A stretch of 64,000 nt of DNA from Pseudomonas sp. 7SR1 (GTDB lineage Bacteria > Pseudomonadota > Gammaproteobacteria > Pseudomonadales > Pseudomonadaceae), in contig NZ_LT707064.1 in the NCBI RefSeq assembly GCF_900156465.1, positions 3,070,501-3,134,500 on the forward strand. The letters run 5' to 3'. Under the pieces are notes generated by a model. It worked only from the letters and a program-made list of their open reading frames with translations, searched no databases and was not told the DNA's origin. Positions 49,997-60,030 of this stretch are shown here, piece by piece; within the stretch, counting starts at the first letter, position 1; every line of letters begins with the position of its first letter. Made by a program: the position numbers and the translations under genes.

Positions 49997-50447
49997 GCGT
50001 TGCCCCCTGTTGTTCTTGTGATATCGGGTGGTAATGTCCATTTGATATCATTTGCCGCAGCATGGCACAACATTGACGTCATTTTATTGATCCTGGCCAA
50101 TAAGCGACGCCCGGCCCGCGGTGGCTTTAATTGACGCTCCTGCCCCAACCCTCTAACCTTCGCGGCTTGTTTCAGGTGCTTTGTGGCCGCAGGCCGACAA
50201 AGTGAAACAGGGAAGCCGGTGAGCCCATGCGAGCCCGGCGCTGCCCCCGCAACGGTAAATGAGTCAAGGCTGCCCATGAGCCACTGCGTCCAAGGACGTG
50301 GGAAGGCGGGTAGCCCGGCAGCACGCCGCTCATGAGCCCGGAGACCGGCCTGATCCATTCAACGGCGTCACGGTGGGCGATGCCAGGCTTGTTGCCGTCT
50401 CTTTTTGTGCCCGCCCGCCGTTATCCAGTCCCAACGGAGGCCTCCCC
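49997..50447. other. Region between the hypothetical gene and cobO
   Basis: The right half is the cobalamin riboswitch (50160-50360); the left half is divergent promoter space with nothing else recognised. Confidence 0.7.
50160..50360 (+). ncRNA. Cobalamin (adenosylcobalamin) riboswitch
   Basis: Contains the B12-box element AGCCCGGAGACCGGCCTGAT (50335-50354), the conserved core GCTGCCCCCGCAACGGTAA (50240-50258) and the upstream GTGAAACAGGGAAGCCGGTG motif (50202-50221). It is placed about 90 bp before cobO. Binding of coenzyme B12 would shut down expression of the late cobalamin operon. Confidence 0.93.
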
Positions 50448-51074
50448 ATGACCGGTTCCCCCATTTCCGATGCGTCCGATCGCGACGAACGTCACCTGGC
50501 GCGCATGCTGCGCAAGAAAGCCGTGATCGACGAGCGTATTGCCAACGCGCCGAACGAGTGCGGCCTGCTGCTGGTGCTGAGCGGCAACGGCAAGGGCAAG
50601 AGCAGCTCTGCGTTCGGCATGCTCGCGCGGGCCATGGGGCATGGCATGCAATGCGGCGTGGTGCAGTTCATCAAGGGGCGCAACAGCACCGGGGAAGAAC
50701 TGTTTTTCCGTCGCTTCCCGGAGCAGGTGCGTTTTCATGTGATGGGGGAAGGATTTACCTGGGAAACCCAGGACCGCCAGCGCGATATCGCTGCTGCCGA
50801 AGCCGCCTGGGCGGTGTCGCGCCAGTTGCTGGGCGATCCGTCCATCGGCCTGGTCGTGCTCGATGAACTCAATATCGCCCTCAAGCATGGATACCTGGAC
50901 CTGGACCAGGTGCTGAGCGACCTGCAGGCCCGCCCGCCCATGCAGCATGTGGTGGTGACCGGGCGTGGCGCCAAGCCGGAAATGATCGAGTTGGCGGATA
51001 CCGTCACCGAGATGGGCATGATCAAGCACGCCTTCCAGGCCGGCATCAAGGCGCAGAAGGGCGTCGAGCTGTGA
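50448..51074 (+). CDS. cobO: Cob(I)yrinic acid a,c-diamide adenosyltransferase CobO (BtuR)
   Basis: Attaches the adenosyl group to the cobalt of corrinoids. It is 208 aa from ATG at 50448 (GGAGG upstream). The P-loop-like motif SGNGKGKSSSAFG and the VVQFIKGRNSTGEE motif match the CobO/BtuR family. First gene of the riboswitch-controlled operon; its stop overlaps the cobB GTG. Confidence 0.94.
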   Translation: MTGSPISDASDRDERHLARMLRKKAVIDERIANAPNECGLLLVLSGNGKGKSSSAFGMLARAMGHGMQCGVVQFIKGRNSTGEELFFRRFPEQVRFHVMGEGFTWETQDRQRDIAAAEAAWAVSRQLLGDPSIGLVVLDELNIALKHGYLDLDQVLSDLQARPPMQHVVVTGRGAKPEMIELADTVTEMGMIKHAFQAGIKAQKGVEL

Positions 51075-52453
51075 GCGATGCCCGCATGCACAGCCGCCAG
51101 TGCCCGGCCGTCCTGATCGCAGCCCCTGCCTCGGGGCAGGGCAAGACCACCGTCACCGCCGCGCTGGCCCGGTTGCATCGCACCCAGGGGCGCAGGGTGC
51201 GGGTATTCAAGTGCGGTCCGGATTTTCTCGATCCGATGATCCTGGAGCGCGCCAGCGGTGCGCCGGTCTATCAGCTGGACATGTGGATGGTCGGCGAGCA
51301 GGAAAGTCGACGGCTGTTGTGGGAAGCCGCCGGGGAGGCGGACCTGATCCTGATCGAAGGCGTGATGGGGCTTTTCGACGGCACACCGTCCAGTGCCGAC
51401 CTGGCGCGGCATTTCGGTGTACCGGTGCTGGCGGTGATCGACGGAACGGCCATGGCCCAGACGTTCGGCGCCCTGGCCCTGGGCCTGGCGCGTTATCAAG
51501 CGGACCTGCCGTTTGCCGGGGTGCTGGCCAACCGGGTCGGCACCTTGCGGCATGCGCAACTGCTCGAAGGCAGCCTGACCGAAGGGCTGCGCTGGTACGG
51601 CGCGTTGTCCCGGGAGACCGGTATCGAATTGCCCAGCCGTCACCTCGGCCTGGTCCAGGCCAGTGAGCTGAATGATCTGGATCTGCGCCTCGATGCTGCC
51701 GCCGAGGCCCTGGCGAGCAGTTGCGAAGTGACGCTGCCGCCGGCCGTGACGTTTGCCGCACCCGAGGTGGTGGCCGTGCAACCCTGGCTCGACGGCGTCC
51801 GTATCGCCGTGGCGCGGGACGAAGCGTTTGCGTTCACCTACGGCGCAAGCCTCGACCTGCTGCGGGCCATGGGCGCGCAGTTGAGCTTTTTCTCTCCGAT
51901 CCATGACACGACGCTGCCCGAAGCGGACAGCCTCTACCTGCCTGGCGGTTACCCGGAGCTGCACCATGTCGCCCTGGCCCGGAACGCGTCGATGCTGGCG
52001 GCGATCCGGGCTCACCATGAGGCCGGCAAGCCCTTGCTGGCCGAATGCGGCGGCATGTTGTACCTGCTGGATTCGCTGACCGATGTCGAAGGTACTCGCG
52101 CCGAGCTGCTGGGCCTGCTGGCCGGCGAGGCGCAGATGCAGAAACGCCTGGCGGCCCTGGCCCTGCAAGCGGTGGAGCTGCCGGAAGGCACCTTGCGGGG
52201 CCATACCTACCATCATTCGCTGACCAGCACCGATGTTGCGCCGATCGCTCGTGGCCAGAGTCCCAATGGCGGGCGTGGAGCCGAGGCGGTTTTCCGGCAG
52301 GGGCGGATGACGGCTTCCTATGTTCACTTCTATTTTCCATCGAACCCGAGGGCGATCGCCGCGCTGTTCGCGCCGGTCCCCGAGGCCGCTTTCGCGAACA
52401 CGTTCGATCACCTGACTCCAGTGGAAGCGGGCTTGCTCGCGAAAAGGCCATGA
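51071..52453 (+). CDS. cobB: Cobyrinic acid a,c-diamide synthase CobB (CbiA)
   Basis: Glutamine- and ATP-dependent amidation of cobyrinic acid at positions a and c. It is 460 aa from GTG at 51071; an internal ATG at 51086 is an alternative. The N-terminal ATP domain has APASGQGKTTV; the glutaminase domain has LPGGYPELH and LLAECGGMLYLL with its Cys nucleophile. The last 10 codons ([10 protein letters not shown]) are encoded by a REP element, see findings. Its stop overlaps the bluB start (ATGA). Confidence 0.94.
   Translation: MSDARMHSRQCPAVLIAAPASGQGKTTVTAALARLHRTQGRRVRVFKCGPDFLDPMILERASGAPVYQLDMWMVGEQESRRLLWEAAGEADLILIEGVMGLFDGTPSSADLARHFGVPVLAVIDGTAMAQTFGALALGLARYQADLPFAGVLANRVGTLRHAQLLEGSLTEGLRWYGALSRETGIELPSRHLGLVQASELNDLDLRLDAAAEALASSCEVTLPPAVTFAAPEVVAVQPWLDGVRIAVARDEAFAFTYGASLDLLRAMGAQLSFFSPIHDTTLPEADSLYLPGGYPELHHVALARNASMLAAIRAHHEAGKPLLAECGGMLYLLDSLTDVEGTRAELLGLLAGEAQMQKRLAALALQAVELPEGTLRGHTYHHSLTSTDVAPIARGQSPNGGRGAEAVFRQGRMTASYVHFYFPSNPRAIAALFAPVPEAAFANTFDHLTPVEAGLLAKRP
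52421..52449. repeat. REP element forming the 3' end of cobB
   Basis: GTGGAAGCGGGCTTGCTCGCGAAAAGGCC matches the REP type seen in the intergenic pairs (GTGGGAGCG..CTTGCTCGCGA). The reading frame runs through it in place of a normal C-terminus and then stops. Confidence 0.75.
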
Positions 52454-53100
52454 CCGACAACGCTTTCTCCCAGGCCGAACGCGACGCCATCTACCGCGCC
52501 ATCGCCGAGCGCCGCGACATGCGCCACTTCGCAGGTGGCTCGATTGAGCCGGCCTTGCTGCGGCGCCTGCTGGAAGCGGCGCATCAGGCTCCCAGCGTGG
52601 GCCTGATGCAGCCGTGGCGATTCATTCGCATCAGTGACCGCGCCCTGCGCGGCAATATCCGGCAGTTGGTGGAAGAGGAACGTGTTCGCACCGCCGAGGC
52701 CCTGGGCGAGCGTAGCGATGAGTTCATGAAGCTCAAGGTCGAAGGCATCGACGACTGCGCCGAAGTGTTGGTGGCCGCGTTGATGGATGATCGCGAGCGG
52801 CATATCTTCGGGCGTCGGACCTTGCCGGAAATGGATCTGGCCTCGCTGTCCTGCGCCATCCAGAACCTGTGGCTGGCCGCCCGTGCCGAAGGGTTGGGGA
52901 TGGGCTGGGTGTCGTTGTTCGAGCCCCAGGCCCTGGCCGACCTGCTGGGGTTGCCCGTCGGCGCCAAGCCCCTGGCGATTCTGTGCCTGGGGCCGGTGCA
53001 GAGCTTTTACCCGGCTCCGATGCTCACCCTGGAGGGCTGGGCGCAATCGAGGCCGCTAAATGAACTGCTTTATGAAAACCGTTGGGGCGTGAGCTCATGA
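52450..53100 (+). CDS. bluB: 5,6-dimethylbenzimidazole synthase BluB
   Basis: Oxygen-dependent conversion of FMNH2 to the lower ligand of vitamin B12. It is 216 aa, starting ATGA across the cobB stop. The nitroreductase-fold motifs are [12 protein letters not shown] and [13 protein letters not shown], with the conserved acidic region and [12 protein letters not shown] near the C-terminus. Presence in this operon means the organism can make its own DMB, aerobically. Confidence 0.94.
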   Translation: MTDNAFSQAERDAIYRAIAERRDMRHFAGGSIEPALLRRLLEAAHQAPSVGLMQPWRFIRISDRALRGNIRQLVEEERVRTAEALGERSDEFMKLKVEGIDDCAEVLVAALMDDRERHIFGRRTLPEMDLASLSCAIQNLWLAARAEGLGMGWVSLFEPQALADLLGLPVGAKPLAILCLGPVQSFYPAPMLTLEGWAQSRPLNELLYENRWGVSS

Positions 53101-54005
53101 GCGTGGCACTGCTCAGCGCTGCTGCGGTGGCGTTGGATGCGTTGCTGGGCGAACCTCGACGCTGGCATCCGCTGGTGGCGTTCGGCGGATTTGCCGATCG
53201 CATCGAACAACGTTTCAACGCGGGCGGGCGCGGCTGGCGCAGCCACGGTGTCACGGCGTGGTTCATCGCCGTGGTGCCGTTGACCTTGCTGGCCACGGCC
53301 TTGTCCTGGGCCCCCCTGGTGGGTTGGCTGGTGGACATCCTGGCATTGTACTGCGCCCTCGGACTGCGCAGCCTGGGGGAACATGTCGAGCCGGTAGCCC
53401 GGGCGTTGCGCAGTGGGGACCTGGACGAAGCGCGTCGGCGGGTGGGCTATCTGGTCAGCCGTGAGACCCGTGAGCTGGACGAAACCGCTGTCGCGCGCGC
53501 TGCCACCGAATCGGTGCTGGAGAATGGCAGCGACGCGGTATTCGCCGCCTTGTTCTGGTTCGCCGTGGCCGGCGCGCCCGGCGTGGTGTTGTACCGCTTG
53601 AGCAATACCCTCGATGCGATGTGGGGCTACCGCAACGAACGCTTCGAGCGGTTCGGTTGGGCTGCGGCCAGAATCGATGATGGCCTCAATTACATTCCGG
53701 CGCGGCTGGTGGCGTTGACCTACGCGTTGCTGGGGAAAACCCGAGTGGCGCTGCGGTGCTGGCGTCGCCAGGGGCCGACCTGGGACAGCCCCAACGCCGG
53801 GCCCGTCATGGCGGCCGGTGCCGGGGCGCTTGGGGTCGAGCTGGGAGGCGCGGCGGTTTACCACGGCGAGCTGCACCAGCGTCCGCCTTTGGGCGAGGGC
53901 GTTCCGGCGAGCGCCGATTCCATCGATCGCGGCTGGCAACTGGTCCAGCGCGGCGTATGGTTGTGGTTGCTGATCCTCTGCCTGGGAGCCGAGTTTTATG
54001 CTTGA
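53097..54005 (+). CDS. cobD: Adenosylcobinamide-phosphate synthase (CobD/CbiB)
   Basis: Joins aminopropanol phosphate to adenosylcobyric acid. Membrane protein, 302 aa from ATG at 53097 overlapping the bluB stop. Four or five hydrophobic segments (about 1-17, 51-68, 72-90, 145-165, 283-300) and the family motifs [17 protein letters not shown] and [19 protein letters not shown] are present. It overlaps the next gene by 8 bp. Confidence 0.92.
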   Translation: MSVALLSAAAVALDALLGEPRRWHPLVAFGGFADRIEQRFNAGGRGWRSHGVTAWFIAVVPLTLLATALSWAPLVGWLVDILALYCALGLRSLGEHVEPVARALRSGDLDEARRRVGYLVSRETRELDETAVARAATESVLENGSDAVFAALFWFAVAGAPGVVLYRLSNTLDAMWGYRNERFERFGWAAARIDDGLNYIPARLVALTYALLGKTRVALRCWRRQGPTWDSPNAGPVMAAGAGALGVELGGAAVYHGELHQRPPLGEGVPASADSIDRGWQLVQRGVWLWLLILCLGAEFYA

Positions 54006-54990
54006 GCACGGTGGGCGCCTGCGCAACGCGGCCCGGCAATACGGTATTGCCGAGGCGCAATGGCTCGATCTGTCCAGCGGCCTGGCGCCCTGGCCGTTCG
54101 AGGTTCCGGCGATTCCACTGCGCGCCTGGGCCCGGCTGCCTGAGACGGATGATGGGCTGGAACAGGCGGCCCGCGATTATTACGGCGCTGAGCATGTGCT
54201 GCCGGTGGCAGGTTCCCAGATGGCCATCCAGTTGTTGCCCCGCCTGCGTCGCACCGGCAAGGTCGGCGTGCTGTCGCCCTGTTACGCCGAGCACGCCGAG
54301 GCCTGGCGCCGAAGTGGCTACATCGTGCGGGAAGTGCTGGAAGCGGAAGTGGATTTCTTCCTCGACAGCCTCGATGTGCTGGTGGTGGTCAACCCGAACA
54401 ACCCCACGGGCCTGAGCCTGAGCCCGGAGCGTCTGCTCGACTGGCATGCCCGGCTGGCCCAGCGCGGTGGCTGGCTGGTGGTCGATGAAGCGTTCATGGA
54501 TGTCACGCCGCAACTGAGCCTGGCGGCCCATGCCCATCAGGTTGGTCTGATCGTGCTGCGTTCGTTCGGCAAGTTCTTTGGGCTGGCCGGAGTTCGCCTG
54601 GGCTTTGTATTGGCCGAGCGGCACTTGCTCAGGTTGTTGGCCGAACAGGTCGGGCCATGGGCCGTCAGCGGGCCGACGCGGGTGCTGGGGCAGGCCTGTT
54701 TGCTGGACCATGCCGCTCAGGTCCGCCAGCGACAGCGCTGTGAAGTCACCAGCCAGCGCCTGGCGCTGACCCTGGAGCGTCATGGCTTCAAGCCCCAGGG
54801 CGGCTGCGGGCTGTTCCAGTGGCTGGTGACCGAGCATGCCCAGGTGCTTCACGATTTCATGGCCCGCCGCGGCATTCTCCTGCGCTTGTTTTCCCACAAC
54901 AGCAGCCTGCGGTTCGGGCTTGCAGCCGACGATGCAGAATTCCTGCGCCTCGAACAGGCGTTAGAGGCCTACACCAAGGATCTTCCATGA
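53998..54990 (+). CDS. cobC: L-threonine-O-3-phosphate decarboxylase (CobC/CobD-type, PLP)
   Basis: Provides (R)-1-amino-2-propanol phosphate for the nucleotide loop of B12. It is 330 aa, PLP aminotransferase fold, with the PLP lysine in [16 protein letters not shown] and [11 protein letters not shown] near the middle. It overlaps cobD by 8 bp and cobQ by 4 bp, so it is translated with the operon. Naming differs between organisms (cobC in Pseudomonas, cobD in Salmonella). Confidence 0.92.
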   Translation: MLEHGGRLRNAARQYGIAEAQWLDLSSGLAPWPFEVPAIPLRAWARLPETDDGLEQAARDYYGAEHVLPVAGSQMAIQLLPRLRRTGKVGVLSPCYAEHAEAWRRSGYIVREVLEAEVDFFLDSLDVLVVVNPNNPTGLSLSPERLLDWHARLAQRGGWLVVDEAFMDVTPQLSLAAHAHQVGLIVLRSFGKFFGLAGVRLGFVLAERHLLRLLAEQVGPWAVSGPTRVLGQACLLDHAAQVRQRQRCEVTSQRLALTLERHGFKPQGGCGLFQWLVTEHAQVLHDFMARRGILLRLFSHNSSLRFGLAADDAEFLRLEQALEAYTKDLP

Positions 54991-56438
54991 CCACTTTGAT
55001 GGTGCAGGGCACCACATCCGATGCCGGCAAAAGTACCCTGGTGACGGCGCTGTGCCGCTGGGTCCGCCGCCAGGGCGTCAGCGTGGTGCCGTTCAAGCCG
55101 CAGAACATGGCGCTCAACAGCGCGGTGACCGCCGATGGCGGCGAAATCGGGCGCGCCCAGGCGGTACAGGCCCAGGCCGCAGGCCTTGAGCCCCATACCG
55201 ACATGAACCCGGTGCTGCTCAAGCCCAACAGCGACACCGGGGCCCAGGTCATCATCCATGGGCGTGCCGTGACCACCATGAACGCCGTTGCCTATCACGA
55301 TTACAAAGCCATCGCGATGCAAGCGGTATTGGCCTCTCACCGGCGGTTGAGCGAGGCCTATCCGGTGGTGATGGTGGAAGGTGCGGGATCGCCGGCGGAA
55401 ATCAATCTGCGGGCCGGCGACATCGCCAACATGGGCTTTGCCGAAGCGGTGGATTGCCCGGTCCTGCTGATCGCCGATATCAATCGCGGCGGGGTCTTCG
55501 CCCATCTGGTGGGCACCCTGGAATTACTGTCGCCCAGCGAGCAGGCGCGGGTGAAAGGCTTCGTCATCAACCGATTTCGCGGCGACATCGCCTTGCTGCA
55601 GCCGGGCCTGGATTGGCTTGAGGCGCGTACCGGCAAACCGGTTATTGGCGTGTTGCCCTACGTGACGGATCTGCACCTGGAGGCCGAGGATGGCCTCGAC
55701 CAGCGCCAGGCCGACAAGGTCGGGCAGGTGCTCAAGGTGGTGGTGCCGGTGTTGCCGCGCATCAGCAACCATACCGATTTCGATCCGTTGCGCCTGCACC
55801 CGCAGGTGGACCTGCAATTCATCGGCCCTGGCCAGGCCATTGCGCCGGCCGACCTGATCATCCTGCCCGGTTCGAAAAGCGTGCGCAGCGACCTGGCCTA
55901 TTTGCGTGCCAACGGCTGGGAGGCGGCTATCCAGCGTCACTTGCGCTATGGCGGCAAACTGCTGGGGGTCTGCGGTGGTTTGCAGATGCTCGGCCAGCAG
56001 GTCCACGACCCGCTGGGGCTGGAGGGCGCGGCGGGCTCCAGTGCGGGGCTGGGTTTGCTGGCCTTTGAAACGACGCTGGAGCACGAAAAACAACTGCGTA
56101 ATGTCCGCGGGCGATTGGCCTTGGAAGAGGCTGAGGTCAGCGGCTATGAGATTCACGCGGGGGTAACCACTGGACCGGCCCTGGAAAACGCAGCGGTGTA
56201 CTTGGAGGACGGCCGTTGCGACGGCGCGAAAAGTCTCGATGGACAGATTGTCGGCACCTACCTGCATGGACTGTTCGAATCTCCCCAGGCCTGCAGTGCG
56301 TTGTTGCGCTGGGCTGGGCTACAGGATGTGCAGGCAGTGGATTACCACGGCTTGCGCGAGCGGGACATCGAGCGGTTGGCGGATCTGGTGGAGCGGCATC
56401 TGGACACTGGGTTGTTGCGTGAACTCTGCGGGATCTAG
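54987..56438 (+). CDS. cobQ: Cobyric acid synthase CobQ (CbiP)
   Basis: ATP- and glutamine-dependent amidations at b, d, e and g of adenosylcobyrinic acid a,c-diamide. It is 483 aa from ATG at 54987 (ATGA across the previous stop). The ATP-binding motif is [16 protein letters not shown]; the glutaminase Cys is in [12 protein letters not shown] and the His near GTYLHGLFE. Last gene of the tightly overlapping block; a REP pair separates it from cobU. Confidence 0.95.
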   Translation: MTTLMVQGTTSDAGKSTLVTALCRWVRRQGVSVVPFKPQNMALNSAVTADGGEIGRAQAVQAQAAGLEPHTDMNPVLLKPNSDTGAQVIIHGRAVTTMNAVAYHDYKAIAMQAVLASHRRLSEAYPVVMVEGAGSPAEINLRAGDIANMGFAEAVDCPVLLIADINRGGVFAHLVGTLELLSPSEQARVKGFVINRFRGDIALLQPGLDWLEARTGKPVIGVLPYVTDLHLEAEDGLDQRQADKVGQVLKVVVPVLPRISNHTDFDPLRLHPQVDLQFIGPGQAIAPADLIILPGSKSVRSDLAYLRANGWEAAIQRHLRYGGKLLGVCGGLQMLGQQVHDPLGLEGAAGSSAGLGLLAFETTLEHEKQLRNVRGRLALEEAEVSGYEIHAGVTTGPALENAAVYLEDGRCDGAKSLDGQIVGTYLHGLFESPQACSALLRWAGLQDVQAVDYHGLRERDIERLADLVERHLDTGLLRELCGI

Positions 56439-56450
56439 GGTGGCTGTGCC

Positions 56451-56552
56451 GGCCTCATCGCGGGCAAGCTCGCGTCCACATTGGATTTCTGATGACCACA
56501 GAATTCATGAACCCACAGGATCAACTGTGGGAGCGCGCTTGCTCGCGATGGC
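56451..56552. repeat. Inverted REP pair (REPIN) between cobQ and cobU
   Basis: CATCGCGGGCAAGCTCGCG and CGCGCTTGCTCGCGATGGCG type arms about 45 bp apart. It interrupts the otherwise overlapped cobalamin operon. Confidence 0.88.
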
Positions 56553-56588
56553 GCCAGTCGCCACACCGCCAAATAAAGGTAATGACTC

Positions 56589-57110
56589 ATGCTCCAACTG
56601 ATCCTCGGCGGCGCCCGCTCCGGCAAGAGTCGCCTGGCGGAAAAACTCGCCACGGACACTCAATTACCCGTGACCTACATCGCCACCAGCCAACCCCTGG
56701 ACGGCGAGATGAACGCACGGGTCGCCCAGCACCGCGCCCGTCGCCCGGCCGAATGGGCGCTGGTGGAAGAACCCTTGGCCCTGGCCCGGGTGCTACAGGA
56801 AAACGCCGCACCCGGGCAATGCCTGCTGGTGGATTGCTTGACCCTGTGGTTGACCAACCTGCTGATGCTCGACGACGCCGAGCGGTTGAATGCAGAACGC
56901 GATGCGCTGCTGGACTGCCTTGCTGCGCTGCCCGGCGACATCATTTTTGTCAGCAACGAGACCGGCATGGGTGTCGTGCCGCTGGGTGAGTTGACTCGCC
57001 GTTATGTCGATGAAGCCGGTTGGCTGCATCAAGCCTTGGCCGAACGGTGTCAGCGTGTCGTGCTGACCGTCGCCGGCCTGCCCCTGACTCTCAAAGGTAC
57101 TGCGTCATGA
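56589..57110 (+). CDS. cobU: Adenosylcobinamide kinase/guanylyltransferase CobU (CobP)
   Basis: Phosphorylates adenosylcobinamide and converts it to the GDP form. It is 173 aa with the P-loop [12 protein letters not shown], the [14 protein letters not shown] motif and [18 protein letters not shown] (guanylyltransferase part). It overlaps cobT by 4 bp. A promoter of its own is possible since a REP pair separates it from cobQ. Confidence 0.94.
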   Translation: MLQLILGGARSGKSRLAEKLATDTQLPVTYIATSQPLDGEMNARVAQHRARRPAEWALVEEPLALARVLQENAAPGQCLLVDCLTLWLTNLLMLDDAERLNAERDALLDCLAALPGDIIFVSNETGMGVVPLGELTRRYVDEAGWLHQALAERCQRVVLTVAGLPLTLKGTAS

Positions 57111-58162
57111 CTCACCGCTGGTGGCTGGACCCCTGCAAGCCCCTCGATACCCAGGTCCTGGAACAGGCCGCGGCTCGTCAGCAACAGCTGACCAAACCGG
57201 CCGGCTCACTCGGCCGGCTGGAGTCGGTGGCGGTGCAACTGGCGGGGTTGCAAGGGCAGCTCAAGCCGAGTCTGGATCAAGTCTGGATCGCGATTTTTGC
57301 CGGCGATCATGGAGTCGTGGCCGAGGGCGTATCAGCCTTCCCTCAAGAAGTGACCGGGCAGATGCTGCTCAACTTCGTCAGCGGCGGCGCGGCCATCAGT
57401 GTCCTGGCGCGGCAACTGGAGGCCCGGCTGGAAGTGGTGGACCTGGGCACGGTGACGCCGTCGCTCGAATTGGCGGGTGTCAGGCATCTGCGGGTCGGGC
57501 CTGGTACCGCGAATTTTCTCCATGGCGCGGCGATGACCCCGAAGCAGGGCGTGCAGGCTTTGCAAGCGGGGCACGACAGCGTGGCGCGCGCGGTCGAGGT
57601 CGGCACGCAGTTGTTCATCGGTGGCGAAATGGGCATCGGCAACACCACCGCGGCCAGCGCCCTGGCTTGCGCCTTGCTGGATTGCCCGGTGACTCACCTG
57701 GTGGGGCCGGGTACGGGACTGGACGCGGCGGGTATCAGCCGCAAGGCGCTGGTCATCGAACGCGCCCTGGCGTTGCATGGTGCCCAGGGCAACGACCCGC
57801 TGCAGACGCTGTTCAACCTGGGCGGTTTTGAAATCGCAGCGCTGGTCGGTGCCTACCTGGCCTGTGCCCAACAAGGTGTCGCGGTGCTGGTGGACGGTTT
57901 CATCTGCAGTGTCGCGGCATTGGTGGCGGTGCGGCTCAATCCGGGCTGCCGGCCATGGCTTCTGTTCGCCCATCGCGGTGCCGAGCCAGGGCATCTCCAT
58001 GTGCTGGAAACCCTCGGAGCCGAACCGCTGCTCGATCTGGGCCTGCGCCTGGGCGAGGGCAGCGGCGCGGCGCTGGCGGTGCCGCTGTTGCGCCTGGCTT
58101 GTGGCCTGCACGGGCAGATGGCGACGTTTGCCGAGGCCGCCGTGGCGGATCGCCCGGCATGA
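57107..58162 (+). CDS. cobT: Nicotinate-nucleotide:dimethylbenzimidazole phosphoribosyltransferase CobT
   Basis: Activates the DMB made by BluB to alpha-ribazole phosphate. It is 351 aa from ATG at 57107. Motifs: [43 protein letters not shown] with the catalytic Glu, and [10 protein letters not shown] near the end. Overlaps both cobU and the phosphatase gene. Confidence 0.94.
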   Translation: MTHRWWLDPCKPLDTQVLEQAAARQQQLTKPAGSLGRLESVAVQLAGLQGQLKPSLDQVWIAIFAGDHGVVAEGVSAFPQEVTGQMLLNFVSGGAAISVLARQLEARLEVVDLGTVTPSLELAGVRHLRVGPGTANFLHGAAMTPKQGVQALQAGHDSVARAVEVGTQLFIGGEMGIGNTTAASALACALLDCPVTHLVGPGTGLDAAGISRKALVIERALALHGAQGNDPLQTLFNLGGFEIAALVGAYLACAQQGVAVLVDGFICSVAALVAVRLNPGCRPWLLFAHRGAEPGHLHVLETLGAEPLLDLGLRLGEGSGAALAVPLLRLACGLHGQMATFAEAAVADRPA

Positions 58163-58734
58163 CCTTGCGCCTGGACCTGTTGCGTCACGGCGAAACCGAG
58201 CTGGGAGGCGGGCTGCGAGGCAGTCTCGACGATGCCCTGACGGCCAAGGGGTGGGAGCAGATGCACACGGCCGTCGCTCAAGGCGGGCCCTGGGATCGGC
58301 TGGTGAGTTCACCCTTGCAGCGCTGTGCCCGTTTCGCCGAACAACTCGGCGCCCGGCTCAACGTGCCGGTGCACTTGGAAAAAGACCTGCAAGAGCTGCA
58401 TTTTGGCGCCTGGGAAGGTCGCAGCGCAGCGGCGTTGATGGACACTGATGCCGAGGCACTGGGCCAGTTCTGGGCCGATCCCTACCGGTTCACCCCGCCC
58501 GACGGCGAGCCGGTACTGGCGTTCTCGACACGGGTCCTGGCGGCGGTGGACCGTCTGCATGCGGCCTATGCGGGGCAGCGCGTCCTGCTGGTCAGTCATG
58601 GCGGTGTGATGCGATTGCTGCTGGCTCGTGCCCGGGGGCTGCCACGGGAGCAGTTGCTCAACGTCGAAGTGGCCCATGGCGCGCTGTTTTCACTGCGCGT
58701 GTCCTCCGGTTCGGTTCTGGCGGAGATGACCTGA
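58159..58734 (+). CDS. Alpha-ribazole phosphatase CobC (histidine phosphatase)
   Basis: Removes the phosphate from alpha-ribazole-5'-phosphate or adenosylcobalamin-5'-phosphate. It is 191 aa, histidine-phosphatase superfamily: [11 protein letters not shown] (catalytic His), [10 protein letters not shown], and [11 protein letters not shown] for the second His. It overlaps cobT by 4 bp. The symbol is left blank because cobC is also used for the decarboxylase above. Confidence 0.9.
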   Translation: MTLRLDLLRHGETELGGGLRGSLDDALTAKGWEQMHTAVAQGGPWDRLVSSPLQRCARFAEQLGARLNVPVHLEKDLQELHFGAWEGRSAAALMDTDAEALGQFWADPYRFTPPDGEPVLAFSTRVLAAVDRLHAAYAGQRVLLVSHGGVMRLLLARARGLPREQLLNVEVAHGALFSLRVSSGSVLAEMT

Positions 58735-58736
58735 CG

Positions 58737-59468
58737 ATGTTGTCGTTCTGGATCGCCTTGCAGTTCCTCAGCAGCCTGCCGGTTCGTCTGCCCGGCATGC
58801 CCGAGCCGACGCAGCTCGGTCGGTCGCTGTTGTTCTATCCGTTGGTGGGGGCGTTGTTCGGCGCATTGCTGTGGATCCTCAGCGCTGCGCTGTCCGGAGC
58901 GCCGCCACTGCTTCACGGAGCCCTGCTGCTGACGGCGTGGGTGCTGCTCAGTGGCGGCCTTCACCTGGATGGTCTGGCCGACAGCGCCGATGCGTGGCTC
59001 GGTGGTTTTGGCGACCGGGAGCGTACGCTGTCGATCATGAAGGACCCTCGCAGCGGCCCCATTGCCGTGATCACGCTGGCACTGGTGTTGCTGCTCAAGT
59101 TCACTGCGCTGCTGGCGCTGATCGAGCAAGGCCAGGCCGTTGCCCTGATCATCGCGCCGGTTCTGGGACGTTGTGCGCTGCTGGGCCTGTTCCTGAGTAC
59201 GCCTTACGTGCGAGCTGGCGGATTGGGCCAGGCACTCGCCGATCACTTGCCACGAGACGCGGGCTGCAAAGTGCTGTCGATCAGTGTGCTGGGCTGTGTT
59301 CTGCTGACGGGGTGGACGGGGATCCTGGCATCGATCATCGCGACTGCTGTGTTTATCGGCCTGCGGCACATGATGCTGCGCAGGCTCGGGGGTTGCACTG
59401 GAGACACGGCCGGGGCGTTGCTGGAGCTGCTGGAAATGGCCGTGCTGGTGGGCTTGGCATTGGCCTGA
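58737..59468 (+). CDS. cobS: Adenosylcobinamide-GDP ribazoletransferase CobS (CobV)
   Basis: Last step joining alpha-ribazole to adenosylcobinamide-GDP in the inner membrane. It is 243 aa with about six hydrophobic segments and the motif GGLHLDGLADSADAWLGG (residues about 74-91), including the metal-binding DGLAD. It closes the late cobalamin block; the next gene starts about 100 bp further with its own operator. Confidence 0.93.
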   Translation: MLSFWIALQFLSSLPVRLPGMPEPTQLGRSLLFYPLVGALFGALLWILSAALSGAPPLLHGALLLTAWVLLSGGLHLDGLADSADAWLGGFGDRERTLSIMKDPRSGPIAVITLALVLLLKFTALLALIEQGQAVALIIAPVLGRCALLGLFLSTPYVRAGGLGQALADHLPRDAGCKVLSISVLGCVLLTGWTGILASIIATAVFIGLRHMMLRRLGGCTGDTAGALLELLEMAVLVGLALA

Positions 59469-59555
59469 TCCGTACTTGGTCTTGATTGACAAGGGATTCA
59501 TTTCGCTTCGCTGCGCAGGCATCCTCGCCAAATTAAAATTTGCATTCACTTAGTC

Positions 59556-59571
59556 GCGGGTATATACACGC
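59556..59571. promoter_or_regulatory. MarR operator copy in the marR promoter
   Basis: GCGGGTATATACACGC, 4 bp before the MarR ATG. Nearly the same as the perfect palindrome at 60001-60016, so the repressor probably controls itself. Confidence 0.7.
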
Positions 59572-59574
59572 ATC

Positions 59575-59979
59575 ATGCTTCCCTCCCAATGTCTATGCAT
59601 CAACCTGCGTCGTGCCGCCCGGGGCGTCAGCAGGTACTACGACGGAGCCCTCGACGGTTTCGGCATCAACGTTGCCCAGTATTCGCTGTTGAACAACCTG
59701 GCGCGCCTGGATCAGCCGAGCATTTCCTCCCTGGCCGAGGCCATGGGCCTGGATCGCAGTACCCTGGGGCGAAACCTGCGAGTACTGGAGGGCGAGGGGC
59801 TGGTCCGGCTCGCAGAGGGTGAAGACCTGCGCAACCGCATCGTGATGTTGACGGAGGCCGGGCATGCCCGGCTCGAGGCCGCGTTGCCGGCCTGGGAAGC
59901 GGCGCAACAGAAACTGATCGATAAGCTGGGTGCCGAGAAACGCGCCACCTTGCTGGCCTTGCTGGATGAACTGGCGTGA
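59575..59979 (+). CDS. MarR-family transcriptional repressor
   Basis: Small ligand-responsive repressor. It is 134 aa, winged helix-turn-helix, with LNNLARLDQPSISSLAEAMGLDRSTLGRNLRVLEGEGLV-type recognition helices. The unusual N-terminus contains two Cys (SQCLCINLR, Cys6 and Cys8), which could sense oxidants or metals; that is inference. The next gene is an MFS transporter whose promoter contains the same palindrome. Confidence 0.9.
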   Translation: MLPSQCLCINLRRAARGVSRYYDGALDGFGINVAQYSLLNNLARLDQPSISSLAEAMGLDRSTLGRNLRVLEGEGLVRLAEGEDLRNRIVMLTEAGHARLEAALPAWEAAQQKLIDKLGAEKRATLLALLDELA

Positions 59980-60000
59980 AGCCGGTTCGTTCGACGATAA

Positions 60001-60016
60001 GTGGGTATATACCCAC
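60001..60016. promoter_or_regulatory. MarR operator copy in the MFS promoter
   Basis: GTGGGTATATACCCAC is a perfect 16-bp palindrome, 14 bp before the MFS ATG and 21 bp after the marR stop. Confidence 0.82.
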
Positions 60017-60030
60017 AACCGGAGAATAAA

